Shown piece after piece: positions 13,601-20,901 of a stretch of DNA of 64,000 bases (its first letter is position 1; each line of letters starts with the position of its first letter). The stretch is taken from contig OW121848.1 of assembly GCA_933228895.1 (NCBI GenBank), positions 159,604,688-159,668,687 on the forward strand, read 5' to 3'. Source of the DNA: Platycnemis pennipes. Its lineage: Eukaryota; Arthropoda; Insecta; Odonata; Platycnemididae. The position numbers were made by a program, and so were the translations under genes. Under the pieces are notes generated by a model. The model worked only from the letters and a program-made list of their open reading frames with translations. It was not told the origin of the DNA and did no database searches.

Positions 13601-16600
13601 TAACTCACTTCACTCCGTAATATTGAATACAATCGGGCTGAAATGCATAAAAGTTATTTTAATAAGTAACTATATGTAATTATCATTCAAGTAAATCACA
13701 AATGCATTCAAGTTTCTACTGACTAATTAATTCACCAGAAGAGCAAAAAAGTAGTGTAATATCATGCACTGGTTTCCCAAGTGAGGCTATGAAGTTTGGT
13801 GATTGCTTTGAACACGATTGACGGCACGTAATGTTACATTTATCTATTATAAATGCACTGTTTTTAGAAGTATGGGAACCAGCCGTAGCTACTTGCTTAC
13901 AGCATGATTATGTATTAATTCTCACCGCGGCTCACCACGTAAAATTTATCAAACAAGAAAGCTTCAGGTACATTTGAAGTGCTAAAGTAGTTTATGTAAT
14001 GCAAAATATGCAACATGACCATTGATTATTTAGAGGAAAGAAACTTACCTCAAATATTAAGGCGCCAAGAATACCCATGAGGTGGTTGTGTTGCTAATTT
14101 ACGATCAAACCGTAGAGCAGATACCTAGAGTAAAACACCAAAGAGTACGTAGTATAACTGGTATAACCAACGATATTAGTTCCTTGAGAATAAACATGAA
14201 TACACATATATTTTAGTATATTCATGAGGTTCACTGACTTATAATTTTAGCGATTGCCGCACACGCCACCACGCCACTCGATGCTCAGTTTTTCTCTTAC
14301 GACCGTGATGTAAACAACAGCGGTTTCATATGAACGTAAAATAATTATGTTAATGTTTAGTAGTGTTTCATTTCCAGGCCAAGGTATCAAACTATTTTCT
14401 CGACACCTATTACACATTTTAGATTCCTAAATACGTAGAAGTTAAGTAATTAGCACTGCGCTATGTGTGGTATTTAGGTTCTGGGCCGCGGTAAATTTGT
14501 TGTGAATTGCATTTAAAGATTTTATTCATTAAAACGCAACAATAAACTTGCTCTTTAAGATAACATTTAAAGACCACTCTGCCTTTCCAAGGGGTGCACT
14601 ACCTATGTCAGTCCTTCGGACGTGGGGTAAAGTAACCTATTCCTATGAAATAATATCATCGAGGTAACCCAGTGGAAACGGGAGCGACGAGGAAGTGTTG
14701 CGGGAGCGTCCGAGGGAGTGTTCTGGAAGTAGCGGTCGAGTGCTGCGGGAGTATTCAGGAGGTGTCGCGGTAGTGTCCGGGGAGCAGATTATGGCCCACT
14801 GGGAGCGTTTTCGGGAGCGTTTCGGAAGTGATAGGGGAGCGTCGACGGTGGTCCGCGGTGGAGCGGTCGGCCAGCTGCCTGGGAACGTCGACGCGCTCCT
14901 GAGAGCGCCGAGAGGCATTCACGAGCCGTTCACGAAATGGTTGACTAGAGCAGGCAATTGTACAGCGGAGCCGTGCCTATTAAGCGTAACAAATCAGCTA
15001 TCACAAATAAGGCTAATATCACAAAAAATTAACTCAACTTGCATGGGTGCACCTAGCACCAAAATTGCAAAATAAAATGATCACGTTGATTTATGTTTAC
15101 TCAAACCATATTTCTCGTTCACACACGTACAATTCAAAGCTACAACCTAGCCCTAAGATACCTATCCGCCAGCATTAATCAACCTGTCAATATCAGTCTT
15201 TCGTTAACGACTGTTTCTCGCTTTTCCGTTAGGAACTGGACACTCACTCATGGTGTTTTCAAGTCTGTTTCCGCACTAATAGGCGCTTCAGACCGGGAGG
15301 AAAGGTATAAGGATAGGGATGAAAGGGATAGAAGGGATAGGGATATGTGGTCTGAAGCTGGGGGGATTCTTAGGAACTGGAGGTTAGGAGGCCCTATATA
15401 TACAGCTGCTGACTGGCATTAAGTCGTTAGTGATAATTAATTTACTAAAATATTGACACTGGAGTATTTTGCGCTCTGAAATCAATTCCTCAATAACCAT
15501 TTTGTGGTTAAAAATAAGCATGACCGTTATGAATATACATATTTGATATTCTTTATACTCCAGGAGAGATAAATGAAAGTTTCCTCAACAACGTGGCAAT
15601 CGTCGGACGAGCCACGGGATCCTAGGAACCGGGGAGGTGTCGGAGAGCGTTTGGTTCGCTCCAAAGACAGTGTTCGGGGACGGACTCCGAGAGCGATCAT
15701 AGAGCGTTTCAACCAGGGATATGATCCGAAAAGGCACTTTACGTTTCGCGCCGTACCAGGGAGGCACACGAACTCGCTCGGCCATTCAAACCCGAAGCCT
15801 CGGCTTTGAATGAGACCGAACCCTTCACCGCGGGTGGTTTATAGCACCAACTGACCAGTCACACTATAGTTTATAACTTCTTAAAGTTAAACGTAAATCG
15901 AACAATTATGTTCATCTTCGTGTTTTACTATTCACGCTGATGAAAATGGTTTTTTCATCGCAGTCATACGATAGATATTAACCAATATACATGCTTTAGT
16001 AATTTTATGTACATTAAACTGGCTTGGTTTACTAATGCACGTAAAATGGTTAATATATATCGTATAACTGTGTTTAAAAAACCATTTTCATCAACGTGAA
16101 TAGTACAACACAAAGATGAACATAATCGTGCGATTTATGTTTAACTTTAAGAAGTTATAAACTATAGTGTGACAGGTCAGTTGGTGCTATAAATCACCCG
16201 TGGTGAAGGGTTGGGTCTTTTATGGTCACATCCCTGGTTTCAACCCGAGAATGTCGAGGGAGCATCTGGTATGCGAAGTGTCGACTGTGGCGGAGTGCTC
16301 GGGAGTGTCCCGGGAGCGATCAAAGAGCGTTTCAACCCGGGAGTGGCGAGGGAGCGTTCGGTTCGCTCCAACGACAGTGTCTGGGGAGTGTCCCGGGAGC
16401 AATCAGAGAGCGTTTCAACCCGGGAGTGGCGAGGGAGCGTCCGGTGTCGACTGCCGCGGAGTGCTCGGGGAGTGTCCCGGGAGCGTCCCGGGGACGTCCA
16501 CATACTGCTGAACGCTCCCAGTATACTCCCGCAACACTTCCAGAACACTCCGCCGGACGCTCCCGTTTCGACTGGGAAGCTTAAGAGAAAATGTTATATA

Positions 16601-19600
16601 GTTTCAAATGATGTGCCGTTAAATCGATTTGATCATCGCAGAAGAAAAGCAAAGAATTTTTAACCAAAAAAAAACTTGAAAGATAAGTTTTGGAAAATTC
16701 AGAAAAGTTTCAGAGACAGTAGAGCTACCTTTGGAAACCAAGGGAAAACAATTCAGATTACTTTCTTAAGTAAATTAAATTCCTCTCAGCTGGAATGTAG
16801 TGGAAATCAGTTTCAAAACATAATCAAATAACATTTGAAGAACCTGAAGTTGTAATACATGAATGTGGCCAACCAAACTTAAAACTTAATATGGCCACAA
16901 ACTGGATTGGTTTGGCCAGCCTAATTATGGCCAGCCAAACATGATCCACAATTCGGCCATAGTGTGGGAGAATTGTGGCTAGCCATAGCCATAACTGCCA
17001 GAGGTAGCCCACAATATGGCCAGAATGTGGCCGTATTTCCTGTGTTGACTGGGTAATGTCGTTCTCTTGTAATGTAATATTATATTTGAAAAGTATCAAC
17101 TGTCGTCAATATTTGATTGCAAAGGGTAGTGTTACATTTTTATTTCTCTGGTCTCGTGAAGCATTTCAGGTTATTGAAATGATTTCAAAATTCTTCGGAT
17201 TGATTGAGAGAGATATTGAATGAATTCCAAAACGCCTGTTCTCGAGCGCTCCTTGGACCGTGGAGTGCGTCCCCTCCTCCCTTTGACCTCATCTCTGCTC
17301 GTTGACCGCCTTGCAGACGGCGAGCGGCCCCGCATCCGGCTGCCGGCGCGGCCCTGTCGCCTGCCCACCGAGAGCTACCTCTCCTCGGGTCGCTCGATGA
17401 CCCTCTCCCTGCGCTACGGCAGCGGGTCCGCGCTCTTCCCCCTCGCCTTCCGACTGCGCTACGAGTTCGTCAGCGTGGAGATGCGGTCTGGGGGGAGAGG
17501 CGGGAGGCGGCCGGGCGACGGCGTGGACGGCGCCAGGGGAGGCGCCAGGCACAACGAGTCCCTGCCGTGGAACATCGCGCCAGAGGTGAGACCCACGTGG
17601 AAATATCCTCCGTGCGCCTCCAAACAACACCACCTTCACCTCATCCTGGTTGCGGTGGAAGCGGGGCCCCCCTTGAAGATCTCTTACCCCCTTTCCCAGA
17701 CTGACCCTCTCATGTTACATCCTACCCTAACCCAAAATAAACTCCCTACAAAACCTAAATGTAAATACCTCCCAAACCTACTCCATAAACCCTAATAAAA
17801 TGACCTTTCAAACCCCTCGACCCCTGAAAGGCACAACTTCCTTCTCCTGTTTAAACAAACATATACTTAAATACAATCAAAAATTACACCCAAAAAAAAT
17901 CTAACCAAACAAAAAGCATTTTTTAACATAAACACTTTTGTCCATAATCTGCAGTAGTTTTTTTTACACTTCTATTTAGTTAACACTACAAACAGAATAC
18001 AATTTAATATAAAAGGAATAGTGAAACATGTATCAATGATTATGGCTTTTTGAACTTAATTATTAAACATTCTTCAGAAATAAGTACTTTGAGACACTAG
18101 CGCCAATTAATCTGTTATTACATAATCATTATAAATAGGTACAACAAGAAATTAACTAAAACATTTGCTTGTTGTTGTTATTGACCTACATTCATTTTGA
18201 ACAACATACAAGAAAATCATATAATCGTTTTATAAAAATATTTTTATGTTTGTTAACTAATTGTACAAATAGAATAAAATTAAATTTAATTAGAAAATTA
18301 AAAAAGAATAAAATACCCTCGATAATGTACATTCAGTGGCTGATTGCAATTAAGGATAGCTAAAGAATATATTCCCTGTTTCTAATATATTGGAGTTGCA
18401 TAAAATGTATGTTGTTCACATAGATCTAAAAGAAAAATGTAAACTTTTACAAAATTCAAACTTCAAATAAGATTACCATTATATGAGAATTTATGCATTT
18501 ACTCTATTTTTAGCATTGCAATCAATCCAATGCATGTTTAATGTTATATATTCATGCCCACAAAAGTCAATTGATAAATGCATGCAAGTTAATATTAATG
18601 TTGTTTTTCAATAATAGTGCCTAGGTATTATCATTAAATATCCCTGTAGGTTGCGTTGCCAAAAATGTAGAGTTTTATCTTCATTATGATGCAGACAGCA
18701 TATGTACTGAAGGATTCATTTTCACGAAGTGCTTCATATATTTGGTTATTTCAGTCACCTCAGGTTGTTAAAGCGCTTAAATAATGAGCTTCAATATAAT
18801 GATTTGCATGACTAATCTAGATCTTCTTAAGACAATGTTGATGCATAAAATATAACCATAGTCCTTGGAACAGATATATACCCTAAAAAGCACGCACATT
18901 ACGACAACTTTTGCGTCGGTTGCGTGATCTAATAATGGATTACACAACGAGTCATACTATTCAGCCTTGTCCTCTGATATGTTTTTCTATTATTATCCCA
19001 ATGAAATCCTTAATTCGTTGGCCAAGTGTTTGCTGGACCATATCGCTAGACTTAGGGTGGTGTGTGAATTCCCGTTTCCATTCGTGGCTTTCCCTCTCCA
19101 GCTGGAGGAGGAGATCCCGAGAGACACTGAGGACACGGAGCCGGCCGCTGCGCCCCTCCTGGACCCCGGGTCCATCTCCTGCAACCACCTGTTCAAGGGC
19201 CCCAAGCGGCAGAGGCCCTCGCTGTCTCGCGACATCATCCTCCGCCGTCCGGACGCCCCCTTCCAGGGCAGAATCCCGCTGCACTCCCCTCGAAGCGTCT
19301 TCCTGTTCGGCCGCGGAGGGCGCAGGGACATCTCCTGCATCACCCGCTTCGAGCCCCGGCGGGGGCAGCGCCTCGTCCTCGAGCTGGGCGAGGTCCGGAT
19401 GGGCAGCGGGGGCTGCCACTCGGAAAGGGACCCCTACACGGGTCGCTGGCAGTGCATCCGCAGCAAGGCCCCTGACGACTCGGTCCGCAGGGACCCTCTC
19501 TTCGTCGAGTGGTCCTCCGACTCGTCCATCGTGGGAATCCTGCGGGGACACCCGAGAGGGGGCCCGGCGGCGGGCGACGACCGCCCCAGGACCGGGTTCG

Positions 19601-20901
19601 ACCCCGGAGGAGGCTTCTTCGACGGCGGCTTCCGCAGGGAGGGCGGCGAGGCGCCCGCCGACGGCCTCCGCCGGGAGGTGCGCATCCAGCGCAGCATCGA
19701 GGAGAAGCGGGAGGAGGAGGGGCAGCTGTGGTTCTCCGAGTTCCCGTGGCCGGGCGTCCGGCTGCCCTCGCACTGCCTCTGCGGCGTCGTGGACGGCGGC
19801 GTCGCCCTCGAGTCGGAGGCGCAGGCGTCGGAGCTGAACTTCACGGCGGCGGGCATGGCGCCGTGGCAAGACCAGCGGAGCTTCCGGTACTCGGGGTGGA
19901 TGCGGTTCGAGGATCGGGCGCCGAGGGTGGGGATGGCGGGGTGCGCGGAGGGGAGGAGGGTCTCTGGACCGAGTGGTACCCTCGGCAGGGCGGAGGCCGA
20001 CCCCTGCGGAGGGCACCCTTGGCTCCTGGAACCCTCCTCCGCGGGGGTGTTCCTCCACCTGCGCATATCCGGGAGGGCCATCTCCTGGAACGGCGAAGGC
20101 TGGCACCCCGCCCCCGGGCCGCCCGCACCCCCGCCCCACTGCCCCCGCGGCCAGAGGGCCTTCGTGACGCGCCCGGGCCTCCCGGGCCGCCTGGTCGTCT
20201 GCCCCTCCTCCGTGTCCCACCTGCGCCTCTTCTCGGGCGGCTGGCCCCGCGCCTCCCGCTGGGACGCCGCCCTCACGCCCCCCCTCGACTCCGCCTTCGT
20301 CTTCGAGTTCGAGGAGCTGAGCGGCGTGGCGGTGGAGTGGCTGGAGGTCATCCCGGGGCACTCGGAGCAGCCGCCGGCCTCGTCGCTGTCGGCGCAGGGG
20401 CAACCCGCCGCCCCCGACGCCGCCCCGCAGGCCTCCGCCTGCCCCACGCTCTGCCCGGAGATCCCCGCCTGCGTGTCCCCGGAGCTGTGGTGCGACGGCA
20501 CCCCGCACTGCCCCTCGGGGGCTGACGAGGCCCTCTGCGGCGCCCGGGGCCGCCCCCCCGCCCCCCCCAGGCCCTCCTCCGCCGCAGAGGAGGCGGGCGT
20601 CACCCTGTACGCCGCCGTCGCCGTGGGGGGCGGCGTCGCGGCGATGGGCGCCGTGTCGCTCCTGCTGGTGGCGCTGGCGAGCGTGGCGCGGCGCGGCCGG
20701 AGGCTGGCGCGCAAAGAGAAGAAGAGTGCGGCGCGCGGCCTCGAGGAGGGCGTCCGCGTGGCGGGAGACAGGCCGGACGTCGGCCGTCGCCGCGAAGACG
20801 ACTACGAAGACTACGAGGGCGAGGAAGAGGAGGAGAGCGAGGAGGAGGAGGAGGAGGCGGTGGTGGAGCGGAGGCGGGGGCCCAGGGAGGCCATCTGTTG
20901 A
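1374..20901 (+). CDS. CUB / LDL-receptor class A single-pass membrane protein (5' end missing)
   Basis: Four exons, 1374-1695, 9161-9281, 17317-17585 and 19102-20901, each bounded by AG and GT and with matching phases (0, 1, 0 at the three junctions), encode 836 residues and a TGA stop. Residues about 1-170 look like a CUB domain: VWISFSKFH, then C86 and MRIFDG, LLGEFC (C116) and C125, and SLRYGSGS near the end. The last exon carries further CUB-like sequence (GWMRFED, FVFEFEEL), an LDLa module at 684-716 with six Cys and the calcium-site pattern WCDG...DE, a transmembrane helix at about 737-766, then RRGRR and a ~70-residue tail with long Glu/Asp runs and DDYEDYEG. The topology is an extracellular N-terminus and cytoplasmic tail; a receptor or adhesion role is inferred, and the ligand is unknown. 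I recognise the domains, not a named gene. The signal peptide and first exons lie upstream of the window. Confidence 0.85.
1696..1865. other. Start of intron, CUB/LDLa gene
   Basis: Intron sequence between the donor GTGGGT and the first SINE copy; nothing else recognised. Confidence 0.5.
1866..2196 (+). mobile_element. tRNA-derived SINE, copy 1
   Basis: It contains a pol III B-box-like GGTTCGATTCCC at 1909-1920 in a tRNA-like head, then a unique body with CTAATGCCGACGCCGGGTTT and ending CAGCTGTCGGTCGCCTCCCC. A second copy lies on the minus strand at 10833-11200 and matches over nearly the whole length, including the head and tail; a fragment of the body is at 8776-8830. Three copies in 10 kb support a SINE family of roughly 330-370 bp. 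The A-box region of this copy is worn (TTGGTTATG) compared with copy 2. Confidence 0.75.
2205..2998. mobile_element. Non-autonomous TIR element with 8-bp target duplication
   Basis: The ends are inverted repeats of about 95 bp: 2205-2300 matches the reverse complement of about 2905-2998 (shared blocks GGGACC, AAAAGATGGCC, GTCCCTAAAATATACTTT, GTAGGTCTTTTATACACTG). The 8-mer CTGGCAGC flanks both sides exactly (2197-2204 and 2999-3006). Inside are two more hairpins: arms 2312-2336 and 2346-2370, perfect over 25 bp; and arms about 2385-2463 and 2466-2537. There is no transposase ORF. An 8-bp duplication is known for hAT and P superfamilies; the termini do not settle which one applies. Confidence 0.8.
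3007..8394. other. AT-rich intron of the CUB/LDLa gene
   Basis: About 5.4 kb of AT-rich sequence between exons at 1374-1695 and 9161-9281. No coding exon, repeat family or structured RNA was recognised; the few open frames are short and lack splice context. Confidence 0.5.
8395..8717 (+). repeat. 323-bp inverted-end repeat, probable Penelope-like terminal relic
   Basis: Arms 8395-8428 and 8684-8717 are inverted repeats of 34 bp with 3 mismatches (outer TTAACTGAAC, inner GAGCAAC..CACAG). The interior has CCCTATATAAGCTCATACAC followed at 8636 by CTGAAGATGCTGTAAAAAGC and AAAAC, which resembles the hammerhead-like hairpin at 50310-50352, and both are followed by a similar TGTGGAA stretch. This suggests the terminal repeat of a Penelope-like element; no protein is encoded. 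Confidence 0.55.
8776..8830 (+). repeat. SINE body fragment (copy 3)
   Basis: The stretch matches the SINE body at 2046-2092 almost base for base, including CTAATGCCGACGCCGGGTTT and CTCTCCACCCTTCCTCC. The head and tail are absent. Confidence 0.7.
8835..8905 (-). repeat. Dispersed repeat shared with 15245-15345
   Basis: The reverse complement of this stretch matches 15250-15320 (CAGACCGGGAGGA, TAAGGATA, TTTCAAGTC). The identity of the family is unknown. Confidence 0.5.
8925..9157. repeat. 26-bp minisatellite, nine units, abutting a splice acceptor
   Basis: Nine head-to-tail copies of a 26-bp unit (CCTTTGACTTGCCTCTCC + TTGTCTCG) run from 8925 to 9157; unit 8 has lost one base. Units differ at only a few positions (CTCATTG in units 3 and 8, CTCA in unit 2). 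The last unit is followed at once by CAG at 9158-9160, the acceptor of the next CUB exon, so the repeat unit supplies the polypyrimidine tract. Both strands are open but this is repeat coding by chance. Confidence 0.9.
9161..9281 (+). CDS. CUB/LDLa gene, CUB exon 2
   Basis: The 121-bp exon starts in phase 0 after TCTCGCAG and ends with one base before GTGAGT at 9282. It encodes LPPLLGEFCRDD, a second Cys (RLCDHS) and HLVVS, the middle strands of the CUB domain, and joins in frame to both neighbours. The donor is a strong GTGAGT. Confidence 0.85.
9282..9539. other. Intron, CUB/LDLa gene
   Basis: No recognisable element between the donor and the LINE fragment. Confidence 0.4.
9540..9770 (-). 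mobile_element. RTE-like LINE fragment
   Basis: On the minus strand it encodes ERWENIKCGLQEAAKEVLG and VAKMKPWTTEEVLDLIEE, nearly the same peptide as the + strand LINE copy at 28130-28260. This is the linker between the endonuclease and RT domains. Both ends are truncated. Confidence 0.8.
9771..10832. other. Intron, CUB/LDLa gene
   Basis: No exon or known repeat was recognised. A short imperfect direct repeat (GTCTATGTCATAATCAG / GTCTATGTCATCAGG) lies near 10600-10640. Confidence 0.4.
10833..11200 (-). mobile_element. tRNA-derived SINE, copy 2 (most complete)
   Basis: Read on the minus strand it starts near GGGTTGGTATGGTGGCTAC (A-box region), continues to CCCGAGGGCCCGGGTTCGAT (B box) and ends in the same body and tail as copy 1 (CCGACGCCGGGTTTCTCTCC, CAGCTGTCAGTCGCCTCCCC). 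Relative to copy 1 it has a short internal duplication around GGGACGTACGTCCCATTC. No long reading frame is meaningful here. Confidence 0.8.
11201..12145. other. Intron, CUB/LDLa gene
   Basis: No coding exon or repeat family was recognised. Confidence 0.4.
13063..13212 (-). CDS. Possible 3' terminal exon of a minus-strand gene inside the CCCAG element
   Basis: On the minus strand an acceptor-like TTTTTCATTCTTACAG precedes an open stretch encoding DAPWHYKCEG, MDQLCRAICGKKTRCHRN and ends WSESVNC before TAA at 13063-13065. An AATAAA polyadenylation signal follows at 13017-13012, about 46 bases after the stop. Four cysteines and several basic residues suggest a small nucleic-acid-binding or zinc-binding end, but no family is recognised. 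It could be the end of a transposase-like gene carried by the surrounding element, or a chance frame. Upstream exons were not found with confidence; a donor-like GCAAGTAAGT occurs on the minus strand near 13485. Confidence 0.3.
   Translation of the reverse strand, partial: DAPWHYKCEGVSSKNLENKEMDQLCRAICGKKTRCHRNMRVHWSESVNC
15245..15345 (+). repeat. Dispersed repeat shared with 8835-8905
   Basis: It matches the reverse complement of 8835-8905 through TTTCAAGTC, GCACTAATA, CAGACCGGGAGGA and TAAGGATA, then continues with GGGATAG-rich sequence. Confidence 0.5.
15811..16220. repeat. Large imperfect palindrome
   Basis: The left arm, about 15811-15998, is the reverse complement of the right arm, about 16036-16220, with shared blocks such as ACCCTTCACC, TATAGCACCAACTGACC, CACTATAGTTTATAACTTCTT, GATGAAAATGGTTTTTT and ATATTAACCA. 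The loop is under 40 bp. It is the core of the fold-back element. Confidence 0.85.
17317..17585 (+). CDS. CUB/LDLa gene, CUB exon 3
   Basis: The acceptor is CCGCCTTGCAG, ending at 17316; the first two bases complete the Asp codon split from 9281. The exon encodes a Cys (RPCRLPTESYLS), SLRYGSGSALFPLAFRLRYE (end of the CUB fold), a Gly/Arg-rich linker, and ends WNIAPE in phase 0 before GTGAGA at 17586. It is very GC-rich. Confidence 0.85.
17586..19101. other. Last intron of the CUB/LDLa gene
   Basis: The first 250 bp are strongly C-rich and G-poor, then the rest is AT-rich. No repeat family or exon was recognised. Confidence 0.4.
19102..20901 (+). CDS. CUB/LDLa gene, last exon (ectodomain, LDLa, TM, acidic tail)
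   Basis: The acceptor is TCCCTCTCCAG; the exon begins LEEEIPRDTED in phase 0 and runs 600 codons to TGA at 20899-20901. It contains a Cys-bearing ectodomain (ISCNHLFKG, DISCITRFEPR, GGCHSERD..WQCIR), a second block with CLCGVVDGG and YSGWMRFED, a third with FVFEFEEL, the LDLa module at 20440-20538, the transmembrane helix at about 20599-20690 and the Glu-rich tail. This exon alone carries most of the protein without an intron, a common layout for long ectodomain exons in insects. Confidence 0.85.
   Translation: MEEEIPRDTEDTEPAAAPLLDPGSISCNHLFKGPKRQRPSLSRDIILRRPDAPFQGRIPLHSPRSVFLFGRGGRRDISCITRFEPRRGQRLVLELGEVRMGSGGCHSERDPYTGRWQCIRSKAPDDSVRRDPLFVEWSSDSSIVGILRGHPRGGPAAGDDRPRTGFDPGGGFFDGGFRREGGEAPADGLRREVRIQRSIEEKREEEGQLWFSEFPWPGVRLPSHCLCGVVDGGVALESEAQASELNFTAAGMAPWQDQRSFRYSGWMRFEDRAPRVGMAGCAEGRRVSGPSGTLGRAEADPCGGHPWLLEPSSAGVFLHLRISGRAISWNGEGWHPAPGPPAPPPHCPRGQRAFVTRPGLPGRLVVCPSSVSHLRLFSGGWPRASRWDAALTPPLDSAFVFEFEELSGVAVEWLEVIPGHSEQPPASSLSAQGQPAAPDAAPQASACPTLCPEIPACVSPELWCDGTPHCPSGADEALCGARGRPPAPPRPSSAAEEAGVTLYAAVAVGGGVAAMGAVSLLLVALASVARRGRRLARKEKKSAARGLEEGVRVAGDRPDVGRRREDDYEDYEGEEEEESEEEEEEAVVERRRGPREAIC

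Larger units (their letters stand above)
14668..16576. mobile_element. Fold-back element with CCCAGT termini and GGGAGCG-rich arms
   Basis: The ends CCCAGTGGAAACGGGAGCG (14668) and, reversed, CCCAGTCGAAACGGGAGCG (ending 16576) are terminal inverted repeats. The arms 14668-14920 and about 16240-16576 are filled with irregular repeats of GGGAGCGT and GGGAGTGT. The centre is a large near-palindrome (15811-16220). It lies inside the 12148-17053 element, whose ends also begin CCCAG, so the two may be related. No transposase is evident. Confidence 0.65.
12148..17053. mobile_element. 4.9-kb TIR element with CCCAG termini and TA target duplication
   Basis: The left end CCCAGCCAACACAGAAA (12148) matches the reverse complement of the right end (CCCAGTCAACACAGGAAA, ending 17053), and TA flanks each side (12146-12147, 17054-17055). 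Both subterminal regions, about 12165-12310 and 16860-17040, are packed with TATGGCCA/GGCCATAA motifs in both directions, which may be transposase-binding repeats. It contains a nested related element (14668-16576) and a possible minus-strand exon (13063-13212). Whether the two ends belong to one insertion is inferred from the match and the TA pair. The superfamily is not assigned. Confidence 0.6.

Noticed and set aside
19509..20525. 338-codon + strand frame inside the last CUB/LDLa exon
   Set aside because: Out of frame with the splice-consistent coding frame; Arg/Gly/Pro-rich by GC bias.
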